In this document: piece by piece, positions 33,941-44,639 of the stretch | How positions within the stretch are numbered: the stretch's first letter is position 1 | Layout of the letters: the number at the start of each line of letters is the position of its first letter | From: Scilla litardierei | Lineage: Eukaryota > Streptophyta > Magnoliopsida > Asparagales > Asparagaceae | DNA: 64,000 bases | NCBI GenBank assembly: GCA_030789695.1 | Contig: CM061138.1 | Coordinates: 15,944,214 to 16,008,213 of the forward strand | Direction: 5' to 3' | The notes under the pieces: generated by a model | Seen by the model: the letters and a program-made list of their open reading frames with translations, nothing else | Database searches by the model: none | What the model was told of the DNA's origin: nothing | Translations under genes and position numbers: made by a program

Positions 33941-36440
33941 CACAGATGTGCGAGCCGCCTGCTACAGATTACCATGGTGCCGGATGAGGAATATCGGGAT
34001 GACGAGGAGGAGCCCGGGGTGGAGCCACTCGAGGAGGAAGAGAAGTCTCATCTAGACTTCGCGGAAGTTTCCCTGAACTCCGTGGTGGGATTCACACCAA
34101 ACCACACCATGAAGTTGTCAGGGCGGTTGGGCGATATGGCGGTGACAGTGCTGATAGACAGTGGGGACACCCACAATTTCATCTCTAGCCGAGTGGTGGA
34201 GCGTCATGGGCTGCAGTTGAGCACCATGGAGAAGTTCACTGTTTTGTTGGGAACTGGAAAGATGGAGGAGAGCAAGTGGCTCTGCAAGGGATTATGTCTG
34301 ACCTTGCAGGGGGTGCAGATTATGGAGGATTTCTTACCCCTGGAGTTGGGGAATGTCGATATCATTCTGGGCGTGCAGTGGCTAAAGAAGTTGGGGGACG
34401 TACGGGTGAACTGGAAACGTCTCAGGATGGAGTTTGATGAGGGTGACCGTACGGTGGTACTCACAGGGGACCCCACTTTATGCTTTTCGTTGGTGGCCTC
34501 CAAGGCCATTACTCGGGCTTTACAGAGAGAGGGAGAGGGATACTTAGTGGAGTGATGTGCAGTTGGAGTTGAGCAGGAGCAGCCGGCAGGGGTTCCCGAG
34601 GTGGTTGAGCAGGTGCTGGAGCGATTTCAGGAGGTCTTTCAGGACCCACAGGGGCTACCACCGGAGAGGGGACATGAGCATGCAATAGTCTTGAGAGAGG
34701 GAGCAGCACCAGTGAGCGTGCGGTCGTACCGATATCCTCATGTGCAGAAGGACGAGATTGAGAGAATGGTCGGAGAGATGCTGCAGGCGGGAGTGATCCA
34801 GCCTAGTGTGAATCCTTTCTCTTCGCCAGTGCTTTTGGTGAAGAAGAAAGACGGGAGCTGGAGGTTCTGCGTCGACTACAGGGCACTGAACAAGGAGACT
34901 GTGGCTGACAGATTCCCCATTCCTGTGATCAACGAGCTGCTAGATGAGTTGGATGTCGCAGTTGTGTTCTCGAAGATCGACTTGAAGGCGGGTTATCACC
35001 AGATCCTGATGAGGCCCGAGGACGTGCCGAAGACAGCGTTCCGCACACTTGAGGGGCACAACGAATTCTCGTCATGCCTTTTGGCTTAACGAATGCTCCC
35101 TCCACCTTCCAGGCCTTGATGAACGAGGTATTTCGGCCGTAATTGAGGAAGTTCGTTTTGGTTTTCTTCGACGATATCTTGGTTTACAGCAGGACTATGG
35201 AGGATCATGTGGGGCATTTGGAGACAGTCTTCCAGGAGTTGGGGGCGCAACAGTTGTATGCGAACCGGAAGAAGTGTAGCTTCGGCCAGCTGCAGGTAGA
35301 GTACCTGGGGCACGTGGTGTTGGCGGAGGGAGTAACGACAGACAGCGCGAAGATAGAGGCCATGTTGGACTGGCCAGTGCCGACTTCTTTGAGGGCGTTG
35401 CGGGGTTTCCTTGGGCTGACGGGCTACTACCGGAAGTTCGGAGGGGGTACAGTACAATTGCACGGCCGCTTACTGACCTTTTGAAGAAGGATGGGTTTGC
35501 TTGGGGGGAGGAGGCGACCAAGGCCTTTAAGGCCTTGAAGGTGGCCATGACTACAGCCCCGGTACTGGCGCTGCCGGACTTCAGCATCGCGTTTGTAGTG
35601 GAGACGGGTGCATCAGGCGTAGGGTTGGGAGTGGTGTTGATGCAGTTGGGGCGGCCCGTAGCCTACTACAGCCACGTGCTTTCTGCTAGAGCCCGGTTGA
35701 AGTCGGTGTACGAGAGAGAGTTGATGGCGATCGTGTTAGCGGTGCAGAAGTGGCGACCGTACCTGCTTGGGAGAGAGTTCGTGGTCAGAACAGACCAAAG
35801 GAGCCTCACGGAGGTCGACCTTCATATTAGTGATGTTTCAAGAGTTCCACAGTTCAGGAATTAGGGGACACTCCGGGGTGCAGCAGACTTACATGCGGAT
35901 GGCCCGAGAGGTTTACTGGCAGGGGATGAAGAAGGTGATCGCTCTCTTAGTGGCGGCTTGTGACGTCTGCCGGCGTCATAAGTACATGGCCATGGCGCCT
36001 GCAGGGTTGCTGCAGCCGTTGGCTCTGCTTGAGCGGGTGTGGGAGGAGGTGACGATGGACTTCGTCGAGGGATTACCCAGGTCGGAGGGGACTCGGTGAT
36101 CTTCGTAGTGATGGACAGGCTGAGTAAGTACGCACATTCCATACCGCTGAAGCACCCATACACAGCCATTTCGGTGGCCGCAGCGTTTACTCGGGAGGTG
36201 ATACAGTTGCATGGGATCCCTAGATCTATGGTGTCTGACCGGGACCAGGCGTTCTTGAGCGGGTTTTGGCGGGAGTTGTTCCGGGTACAGGGGACGGTGT
36301 TGAAGAGAAGTACCGCCTATCACCCCCAGACAGACGGGCAGACAGAGGTGGTTAATCGCAGTATAGAAACGTATCTGCGATGTTTTGCGTCGGAGACACC
36401 GCGACAGTGGTACCGCTGGTTGGCCAGGGCGGAGTATTGG
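33940..36440 (+). pseudogene. Pol region of gypsy element 1 (protease, RT, RNase H, partial integrase)
   Basis: Protease motif VLIDSGDTHNFI near 34150. Reverse transcriptase begins by 34601 ([25 protein letters not shown]) and continues after a frameshift near 35066 and an in-frame TAA near 35141 with [12 protein letters not shown]. RNase H (35481-35864) reads ETGASG where ETDASG is expected, so the first catalytic Asp is Gly. The end of RNase H and the start of the integrase zinc domain are deleted around 35815. The integrase core shows [29 protein letters not shown] and [15 protein letters not shown], and is cut at the EYW motif by the junction with element 2. Confidence 0.85.
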
Positions 36441-36453
36441 TGCCTCATCAATT

Positions 36454-36465
36454 TGGTATCAAAGC
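36454..36465 (+). promoter_or_regulatory. Primer-binding site, element 2
   Basis: TGGTATCAAAGC, one mismatch from the tRNA-iMet complement, three bases after an LTR-like tail. It shows where element 2's internal region begins. Confidence 0.8.
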
Positions 36466-36529
36466 TTTCTACGAGCCGTGGGAGGGAAGAGACGCCCGGA
36501 GACGGAATCTAGCCACCGACAAGCTGAGG

Positions 36530-37660
36530 GGGAGCAAGGCCAGGGTTCCAACTTGGAGTTGCTGGAACACTGCGAGAAGACCGATGATTTGTGTTCTTGG
36601 AGGCGTCAGCAAGAAGAAAGGATCCGTGCGATAGAAGCACAACGTCAAGGACTGGAATGAAGTGTGACTAACCAAATGCAACAATTATCCTCCCAAATTC
36701 AATCTCAGATCCAAAGCCAGTTCCAATCGTTGGTGGAGACTCACAGCAGTCACAAGAGCACATGATGGCACAGATTCAGATGCTGATCAGTAATCAAAGT
36801 AGGTCCGAGGAGAGGGTCAACAATCAAGAAATTCAGATCCAATTGTTAAGGAACAATTTGAATCGAGGGGAACCACCATTCAACCAACGAGATGAGATGG
36901 ATGGAGAAGCTCATTCCAATGGAGATCGAGGTTCAGAAAGAAGAGGAGGACATGGTGAACAGTCCAATCCGGTGCAGCTGAGGGTGCTCAAGCCGGAATT
37001 CCCCATTTTCAAGGGAGAAGAGGATGTTCTGTCATGGCTAGGACAGGTACAACAAATTTTCGCATATTATTCTACCCCCTATGCAAGCTGGGTTAATACT
37101 TGTTCATTTTATCTAAGGGGAAAGGCCCTACAGTGGTATGACTGGGGACGGGTAAATGTCCATAATTTTGTTCATTGGGAAAAGTTTAAAGAGGAAATTG
37201 TTGTCAGATTTGGCCCTACTCAGTTAGACAAACCCTTTGCACTCTTTTCCAACCTTAGGCAGACAGGATCTGTAAAAGAGTACTTGGAGAAGTATGAGCA
37301 AATTGTTGGTTTGCTCAGGAAGATGCCTGAAGATTATATTCTTGATAAGTTCATTCATGGACTTAAAGATGATATAAGGCTAGATGTAATGGCTTTTGAG
37401 CCGGAGACTTATAGGAGAGCAGTACAATTGGCTAGGACTTTTGAGGAAAAGAAAAGTCTGGCCAGGAAAAATAATCCTCATATAATTTCTCACACTTTCC
37501 CTAGAGCACACCAACCCCAACCTCCTGGAATGAGTAAAGATATGGCCAAGGAGAGTACTCCTAGTATTCCAAGGGGAAGAAAATTAACTCCTGAGGAGAT
37601 ACAAACCATGAGGCAAAACAATTTATGTTTTGCTTAAATTTTGCCTGTAATGAGAAATGG
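36530..37660 (+). pseudogene. Gag of gypsy element 2
   Basis: The main frame is 36762-37637. A Gln-rich N-terminal stretch (SQIQSQIQSQFQS) lies just upstream in another frame. The Gag domain shows VLKPEFPIFKGEEDVLSWLG, GKALQWYDW and a conserved KEYLEKYEQIVGLL. The frame stops inside the expected zinc knuckle (NNLCFA, then a stop), and coding resumes in the pol frame at 37625 with ACNEKWKRGHKC. One frameshift there separates gag from pol. Gag packages element RNA into virus-like particles. Confidence 0.85.
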
Positions 37661-40600
37661 AAGAGGGGACATAAGTGTAAGAAGCAGTTGTACATCCTAG
37701 ATGTGGAGGAGGAGGATGTTGGGAAAGTTTTAGAGGAGTCCAATGGTGAAGTGGAATACCCAATTCCAGGGTTACATGAGGAAGATGTGAATGGCTCACT
37801 TTCAATTTCCCTATGTGCACTAACTGGGATATCAGCTGGCCAAACCCTTAGATTAGGAGGGAGTATTAAGGGGCAAACTGTGAGTGTGTTGGTAGACACA
37901 GGGTCCACACACAACTTCATTCACCCCAGGCTGGTGAAATCATTGGGCTTGGAACTGAAACCATCTGCTAAGTTTGATGTCATGGTGGCTAGTGGAGAAA
38001 AATTACAAGGAACAGGAATCTGTTATGAAGTCCCCATACATTGCCAAGGTGTTCAAATTTCAGTCAATTTGTTGATACTTCCTTTGGGAGGGCAGCAAGT
38101 GGTGCTAGGAACCCAATGGCTAAAACAGTTATATGAAATCATTTTTAATTTTAAGAAGTTACAGATGAGATTAAATTTTGGGGGTAGAAATTGCTTATGG
38201 CAAGGCATACTACCTGGGGATTCTCAAATAGTTGATGAAAAGGAGATATGCAAGGCATTGAGGCAACAAGGGGAGGGCTATTGGCTACAATCCAAAATTT
38301 TGGAAGAGGAATCAGTTCCAGGAAATGCTCACATCCTACAAAGTGAAAAGGTAATGATACATGAAGATATCCAGGAAGTGTTGAAACATTTCCCTGAGGT
38401 GTTTAAGGAGCCTGAGGGATTACCTCCAAAGGGAGCATGTGACCACAAAATTCCTATTGAAGCTGGGAGTAAACCTGTGTGTATCCGACCCTACAAACAT
38501 GCATATTTCCTAAAAACAGAAATTGAAAAACAAGTGTCTGAGATGTTAGAAGTTGGAACAATTAGACCTTCTAGCAGTCCTTATGCTTCTCCAGTGGTCT
38601 TGGTTAGGAAAGCTGATGGCAGTTGGCGTATGTGCGTGGATTATAGGGCACTCAATCAGCAGACTATAAAAGATAAATTCCATATTCTCATTATAGAAGA
38701 GCTGTTAGATGAATTATTTGGGGCACAATTCTTCTCCAAATTAGACCTAAGGTCTGGGTATCACCAAATAAGAATGGATGAAGGGGATATTTTCAAAACT
38801 GCTTTCCGCACACATGAGGGGCATTATGAATTTCTTGTGATGCTGTTTGGATTGACCAATGCACCCTCTACATTCCAATCCCTCATGAATACTATCTTCA
38901 AACCTTATCTCAGAAAATATGTTCTTGTTTTCTTTGATGACATACTAATATACAGCAAGGATTGGAGTTCTCATTTGCAACACTTAAGGGAAGTACTTCG
39001 GGTACTCTCAAGTCAGCAGCTGGTTGTCAAGTTGTCTAAGTGCTCCTTTGGGCAGGAAACAGTTGGATACTTGGGCCATGTAATTTCTAGACAAGGGGTG
39101 TCTATAGAACCTAAGAAGGTGGAGGCTATAAGGAATTGGCCAATAGCCAAGAATACCAAGGCAGTCAGGGGATTCTTGGGACTTGCGGGGTATTATAGAA
39201 GATTCATTAAGGGGTTTGAAAGCTTAGCAGCTCCTTTGACAGATCTTTTGAAGGAGGGTTTTTCTTGGGGAGAACCAGCTCAACAAGCTTTTGATGCACT
39301 GAAGGAATCACTATCCACTGCTCCTGTCTTGGCATTGCCCAATTTCAACGAAGAATTTGTGTTGGAGTGTGATGCTTCTGGGAGAGGTGTAGGGGCTGTC
39401 CTGATGCAGCGAGGGCAACCTATTGCTTAATTTAGCATAAAATTGGCTGGGAGAAACCTACTCCTTTCTACATATGAAAGGGAATTGTTGGCTATTATTC
39501 TCTCCGTAACAAGGTGGAATCAATACTTGCTGGGAAGGAGATTTACTATCCGTACTAATCACCAAAGTTTGAGACACTTATTGGATCAGAAGCTGCAGCC
39601 AGGATTGCAAGGCAAATGGCTAATGAAGTTGCAAGCTTACAATTATAGGGTGGAGTATAAGCCTGGGAGAAGCAACAGAGCTGCTGACAGTCTGTCTAGG
39701 GAGGTGGAAAACAGTGGAGATACGGAGGAGGACTATTGTTCAGTATACCACATTTCTAGTCCCCAATGTGACTGGCTGGAGGATGTCAAGACTTTGGTGA
39801 AGGGTGACCCCTATTATAGAGAAATTGAGGAGAAGATGAATGAGGGAAATTCTGGAGCACAAAAGTATACTGAAGCAGGAGTGGTATATTATTACAAAAG
39901 GAGAATTTTAATCAGTCCAAGTGCCAAGCAACTTCAACATGCTATATTGGAGGAGTTCCATAGCACGGCTATGGGGGGCCATTTCGATGCTGTAATGACC
40001 TTACATAGATTGAAAAAGTCCTTTCATTGGGTAGGGATGAAGAAGAGGGTCCGCCAATTTGTTAGAGAATGCGAGATCTGCCAGAGAAATAAAGCTGAGA
40101 ACGTAGCCTATCCGAGACTCCTCCAGCCTCTACCAGTGCCTAAAGTGTGGGAGAGTGTCTCAATGGATTTCATTGTAGGATTGCCTCTATGCAATGGATT
40201 CAGTGTCATATTTGTGGTGGTGGATAGGTTAACTAAATATTCCCACTTCTTCCCTCTTAAGCACCCATTTTCAGCAAAGGGGGTGGCTCAATTGTTCTTC
40301 AAAGGAGTTTTCAAACATCATGGCCTTCCAACCACTATAATCAGTGATCGTGATGCTGTTTTTACAAGTCAATTTTGGACTGAATTATTCAGATTGCAGG
40401 GAACTACTTTGGCACACAGTTCCGCCTATCATCCCCAAAGCGATGGACAAACGGAGATGACAAATCGGAGTTAGGAATGTTATCTCCGTTGCTTTTGTGG
40501 TCATAAGCCTCAGGAATGGGTGAAATCGTTGCTGTTAGCGGAATATTGGTTTAATTCTACCTGGAAGAGTTCAACACAGATGACCCCGTTTGAAGCTCTA

Positions 40601-41200
40601 TATGGGAGGACTGCTCCTCTCTCATCTCCTACATACCTCATTCTTCCAGAGTAGATGTTGTGGAGGAAGCCTTGTTCTCAAGGGAGGTGACCCTTAAATT
40701 GCTCCGGGACAACCTTCACAAGGCTAGAGAGAGAATGCGGAAATATGCTGATGAGAACAGAACAGATCGGAGTTTTGAGGCAGGGGACTGGGTGTATTTG
40801 AAGCTTCAGTCGTATAGACAGATCAGCGTAGCCATGAGAAAAACACATAAACTCTCTCCTAAGTACTATGGCCCTTACAAGATTTTGTCAAGGATAGGGG
40901 AAGTTGCTTACAAATTGGAGTTACCGGAGTCAGCTCGAGTACACCCTGTGTTTCATGTCTCCCAATTGAAGAAGAATGTGGGCTCTCGAACGGTGATACA
41001 AGACTCCCAACCCAGTTATACGGAGGAGCTGGTGGATGAACCGGAGTCTATCTTGGGGTGTAGTCAGGAGTCGGAGGGCGTTAATATCTCAAGTCCTTAT
41101 CAAGTGGCGTCAACGGCCGGTGGAGGATGCTACTTGGGAATCTTATTGGGACTTGGTGAAACGTTTCCCTTCATTCGACCTTGAGGCAAGGTCTCGTAAT
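37625..41200 (+). pseudogene. Pol of gypsy element 2 (protease, RT, RNase H, integrase, chromodomain-like end)
   Basis: 37625-39430 holds protease (VLVDTGSTHNFI), RT (FSKLDLRSGYHQIRM, VFFDDILIYS) and the start of RNase H (ECDASGRGVG). A single TAA at 39428 replaces the Tyr expected in PIAYF. The frame continues at 39443-40474 with the rest of RNase H, an HHCC zinc domain (GGHFDAVMTLHRL ... CEICQRNK) and all three integrase acidic positions (SMDFIVGLP, ISDRDAVF, SDGQTE). A TAG follows NRS at 40474. A frameshift leads to 40660-41184 and then to the 41036-41383 frame with [16 protein letters not shown], a chromodomain-like motif. That places it among chromoviruses. Few lesions, so younger than element 1. 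Confidence 0.88.
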
Positions 41201-41211
41201 GGGGGAGGGAA
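41200..41211 (+). promoter_or_regulatory. Polypurine tract of element 2
   Basis: GGGGGAGGGAA directly before the TG of the 3' LTR, the plus-strand primer for reverse transcription. Confidence 0.85.
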
Positions 41212-41831
41212 TGTTAGAACCCAAGTGGGTGGGGTTGCGGAAGCTCAAGTCGTAGCCATTAGGGAGCTGGAGAACGGAGGCGGTGTCGATGGGGGGCTGA
41301 AGGAAGAAGACAGCGGTCAGAGGATTGGCGCGAGGCTGGCTTTAAATCTCTTCCGTTGGATGCAGGATCATGTCGCCATCTAACCGTTCATATCCACTTA
41401 ATCCCGTTCCTTGATGAAGCGTTACCAGATGATCTGGGGCGTTCGTTGCTTAAGTCAAGTGGGCCCAGGGGAAAAGAGCCGTTGCCGCTTCAATAGAGCT
41501 AAGGGGAATTGATTCGAAATTAATTCCTAATTCCATTCGTCCGACCAAAGTTGTTGTGTCGTCGCCGGCAGGTCGTTACGTCGTCGCCGGGGAAGCTAAT
41601 AGAATTCTGTTACGACGAGAGGGCCCGGTGTTGTTGGGAGAGCCAGCTATAAATAGCTGTGGTTGTAATGGAATTAGGCATCGTTGATTCATAGAGATTT
41701 TTCTCTCATTTTTTCCTTTTTCAATTCATTTTGATCTGTAATTCTTACTCCTAGTAATAAAATTCTAATGATTTCGCCAGCAATGGCGAAATCCTGTTGA
41801 GAAACACTTGGTGAGTCTTGGGGCCTCATCA
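41212..41831 (+). repeat. 3' LTR of gypsy element 2
   Basis: 620 bp, TGTTAGAACCC...GGGCCTCATCA. Its last bases match the LTR tail at 36441-36450 in front of the element 2 primer-binding site. Confidence 0.85.
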
Positions 41832-42748
41832 GGAGGATCGGATCGTTCCATCATTCAGTTAATCTGATGGTATAACTTGTACCTTAGTGCTTGGTCAAAG
41901 AGAAAACCATGTCCTTTCTTTCTTTCTTCAATTTTTTAAATCCATTATAATGTTTATAGATGCTTCTGTTATTTGTTATTTTTAGCTGATAAGCCAATGA
42001 TCGAGGAGGATAAACGTAAGGGATTGCTCAGGCCAATCCGCTCGATACAGATGCAAAAGATGCAAAAGAATATTTTGTGAATGGGGAAAATCCGTACTAG
42101 GTTTTGTTTTAATCAGATGATTGCACTGAATAAGATTATATTCTTGAGCCTGCTCCGCGGCTCGCAACTCTTTAGGAAGTGAGAGATTAACTTTTGACTT
42201 CTAGAGAAAACCCCGTCAGTTCATTATTGCCTAGGGTTTTGCCAACGAGGGAGATTTTCCCCCACCAAGGTTTTGGAATTTTTTTAGGGACTATTCCTAA
42301 CCAAGTTACATTCGATTTAAAAAGGGGATCACCTTTTAATTTATAGAGTCGCCTTGTCGCCCTGCCATCTCCTGTCTCCATGCCAGGTTAGGACTCTTAA
42401 CGCGATAAGTTTATATTAAAAGATTCTTAAACCATTTTCAAGGTATCATAACAAATTCTATCTAAATATGGCAATTTCAACCCAACCGGAATAGCCAAAC
42501 CTAAACCTAAGCTGAGTTTTTTGGTATGGCGGGTAAAATTCGGGCCAACCCGTCAACCCGATTAGGAATCGGGTCGGGTTAGGGTACAATGGCTTGACCT
42601 GAATAGATCCAAATGTGACTTGATTAAATTTTTGTTTTTTCTTAGCTTCTCAACAAATAACGTGAAGTGGTCTATTAGTATGTACTTGATGGGCCTTCGT
42701 CTCCTAGCTAAGGTTTGAATCTCGACTTTAACATTAACTGACGGTTTT
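41832..42748. other. No recognised gene or element
   Basis: AT-rich. A B-box-like word (aggtttgaatctcg near 42711) hints at SINE or tRNA-like debris but has no partner box. A few open frames look random. Confidence 0.4.
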
Positions 42749-43044
42749 TGTAATGACCTTGATTTTCATAACAATTTTATGAAAAATAAATGATTGTATT
42801 GATCCAAGACTTGTAAAATGATTTCTAAATTTTCTTTACAATTTTTTTGCATTTTTATAAATTTTATTTTCTATGTTTTAATCCTAAACAGGTAAACCCG
42901 ACCAGTTTCATATTTCAAACGTGTTCGACCAGTTTCATATTTCAAACAGGTTCGAGTTCGAATATACACACACTTCATAACCCATTATCATCCACCCTTT
43001 TAAATTAAATCACCTAAAACCATAATCCTCTTTATATTATCACA

Positions 43045-43226
43045 TAGGGGTGGCAAAATGAGCCCGACCCGACCCGACCCGACCCGAAGCCGGCATCCTT
43101 AACCGGTTATGGGTAGGGGCCAATCCGGGTCAAGTAGGAAACGGGTTGACCCGACCCGGATTTTATCCGGGTCGGGTATGGGTTTGGCATGTCAACCCGG
43201 ATGACCCGAATTCGACCCGGTTTACT

Positions 43227-43288
<62 letters not shown>

Positions 43289-43766
43289 ACTTCAATACAC
43301 AGTTGCAATGGGAGTTGTGCTTGTACGATTTGAATTGTTCTCTTCTTTAAGAAGTCTTGAATTCAATTTCCTTTACATACAACTTTTTTGTTAATTTTAT
43401 TACTTTCTATAATAAAATGGTAAAGTTTATTATACTTCCTTGTTGTCATCAGTGCGGTTTAAGCGACGAGCAACTGGAAATTATGCAACACTTAATAAAT
43501 TGTCGGTGGCTTTTAATAAATAGCTGGATATCGAAAAAAGAGCAGTAGTGTATAATTCAAATCTTAACCCGACAGGTTAACCCGAACCCGACCCGGAAAT
43601 TTTCCGGAATTTCCGGGTCACCCGAACCCGACCCGGATTCAATCCGGGTCGGGTTAGGGTTTACCCCTATCCGGGTCTGAATCCGGGTCGGGTTCGGGTT
43701 TACCCCTATCCGGGTCAGGTCAAATCTGACCCGACCCGAACCCACCCGACCCGTTTGCCACCCCTA
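43045..43766. mobile_element. 722-bp hAT-type MITE with CCCGA arrays
   Basis: The ends TAGGGGTGGCAAA and TTTGCCACCCCTA are inverted repeats. The flanks TTATCACA (43037-43044) and TTATCACC (43767-43774) are an 8-bp duplication with one mismatch. Both subterminal regions are built from 'acccgacccg'/'cgggtcgggt' words, in opposite sense on the two sides, and the middle carries a TA microsatellite and an AT-rich core. No protein. Confidence 0.85.
43229..43284. repeat. TA microsatellite
   Basis: About 28 TA dinucleotides inside the MITE. The (IY)n frame over it is an artefact. Confidence 0.95.
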
Positions 43767-44159
43767 TTATCACCCCATCTCCTCTCTTCTTCGCCGCCAC
43801 CGCTCGACTCACTCCCTTCTCTGTGACCCTCTCTCTTCTTTCGAGTAACCATCACATGATCTCTCTTTCTCTCTCACGCACATCCCACTGGCACATCCAC
43901 CCTCTCCCCACGTCTCCATCCCCCTCCCATGATCCCTTATTAAAAGTTCTCTTTCGCTATTTAAAACCCTTAACCAAAATCTAAGACTAATCATCACCAT
44001 CTCCATCGAATCATTCTCTTTGCATCTTTTCTCCATCGGATCTTTCTCTTCACATCTTTTACCCTTTTCCTCTTCATCTAATGACAACAGCCGTCGTCGT
44101 CGCGACGATGGTGCAAAGACAACAATGTCATGATTCAATGTTAATTTCTTCTTCCTCGC

Positions 44160-44529
44160 TAATGAGAAAGCTAGGGTTTGGAAAAGGAAAAATGAGAACT
44201 TTATAAATCTCAAAGGACAAGTACAAGATAAGGGTTTCTTTTGAGAGAAAATCAACTCTCCAAGCTTAAATCTAAGGGAGAAAGCTTACTCTTACTTGAT
44301 CTAGGGTTCTACTTTTCTAAGTTAGGGTTTATCACTAAAGGTTTGCATAAGAGAATAATGAAAACCACACCCCAAACATATAAGGGCATCTTTAGCCCAA
44401 TTTACAAACAACCCTCCAAACCCCAAACTTTGCAAAAATGACCAAAACTTCACAAAAGAGCAATCGGCCTAGTTCTTCATCCCATGATCCTTCTTGCAAC
44501 GCGGTCATTGATACGCGATGATCTCATCA
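44160..44529 (-). repeat. 3' LTR of gypsy element 3
   Basis: 370 bp ending CTCATCA. Its first bases are TAATGAGAAAGC where the other LTR has TGATGATAAAGC, so the terminal TG has mutated to TA. Confidence 0.88.
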
Positions 44530-44639
44530 TTAATCCCCCCAAATGAACCACATTGTTCTCAAAGTGGAAGTCTGGAAACCGCTACGCAAAAACATCGTAA
44601 GGTTCCCATGATGTCTCATGATCTAGAATGCCGGTCTAC

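Larger units (their letters stand above)
31891..41831 (+). mobile_element. Chimeric Ty3/gypsy (chromovirus-like) retrotransposon made of two elements
   Basis: Order: 5' LTR of element 1 (31891-32300), its PBS, gag and pol up to mid-integrase (about 36440); then, without any intervening LTR, the last bases of element 2's LTR (36441-36450, TGCCTCATCA), element 2's PBS (36454-36465), gag, pol, chromodomain-like end, polypurine tract and 3' LTR (41212-41831). Element 1 lacks a 3' LTR and element 2 lacks all but the tail of its 5' LTR. The flanks GTGGC and GGAGG do not match, as expected if a deletion or template switch joined two elements. Both are defective. Confidence 0.85.

Noticed and set aside
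31891..41831. Possible integrated pararetrovirus
   Set aside because: LTRs, tRNA-iMet primer site, polypurine tract, integrase with HHCC and acidic motifs, and a chromodomain-like end identify Ty3/gypsy retrotransposons; no movement or coat protein region is seen.
42705..42725. tRNA-like B box (aggtttgaatctcg)
   Set aside because: No matching A box or cloverleaf upstream; not enough for a tRNA or SINE call.
43107..43295. (YI)n frames over TA repeats, also at 60289-60645 and 59919-60205
   Set aside because: Pure microsatellite translation.
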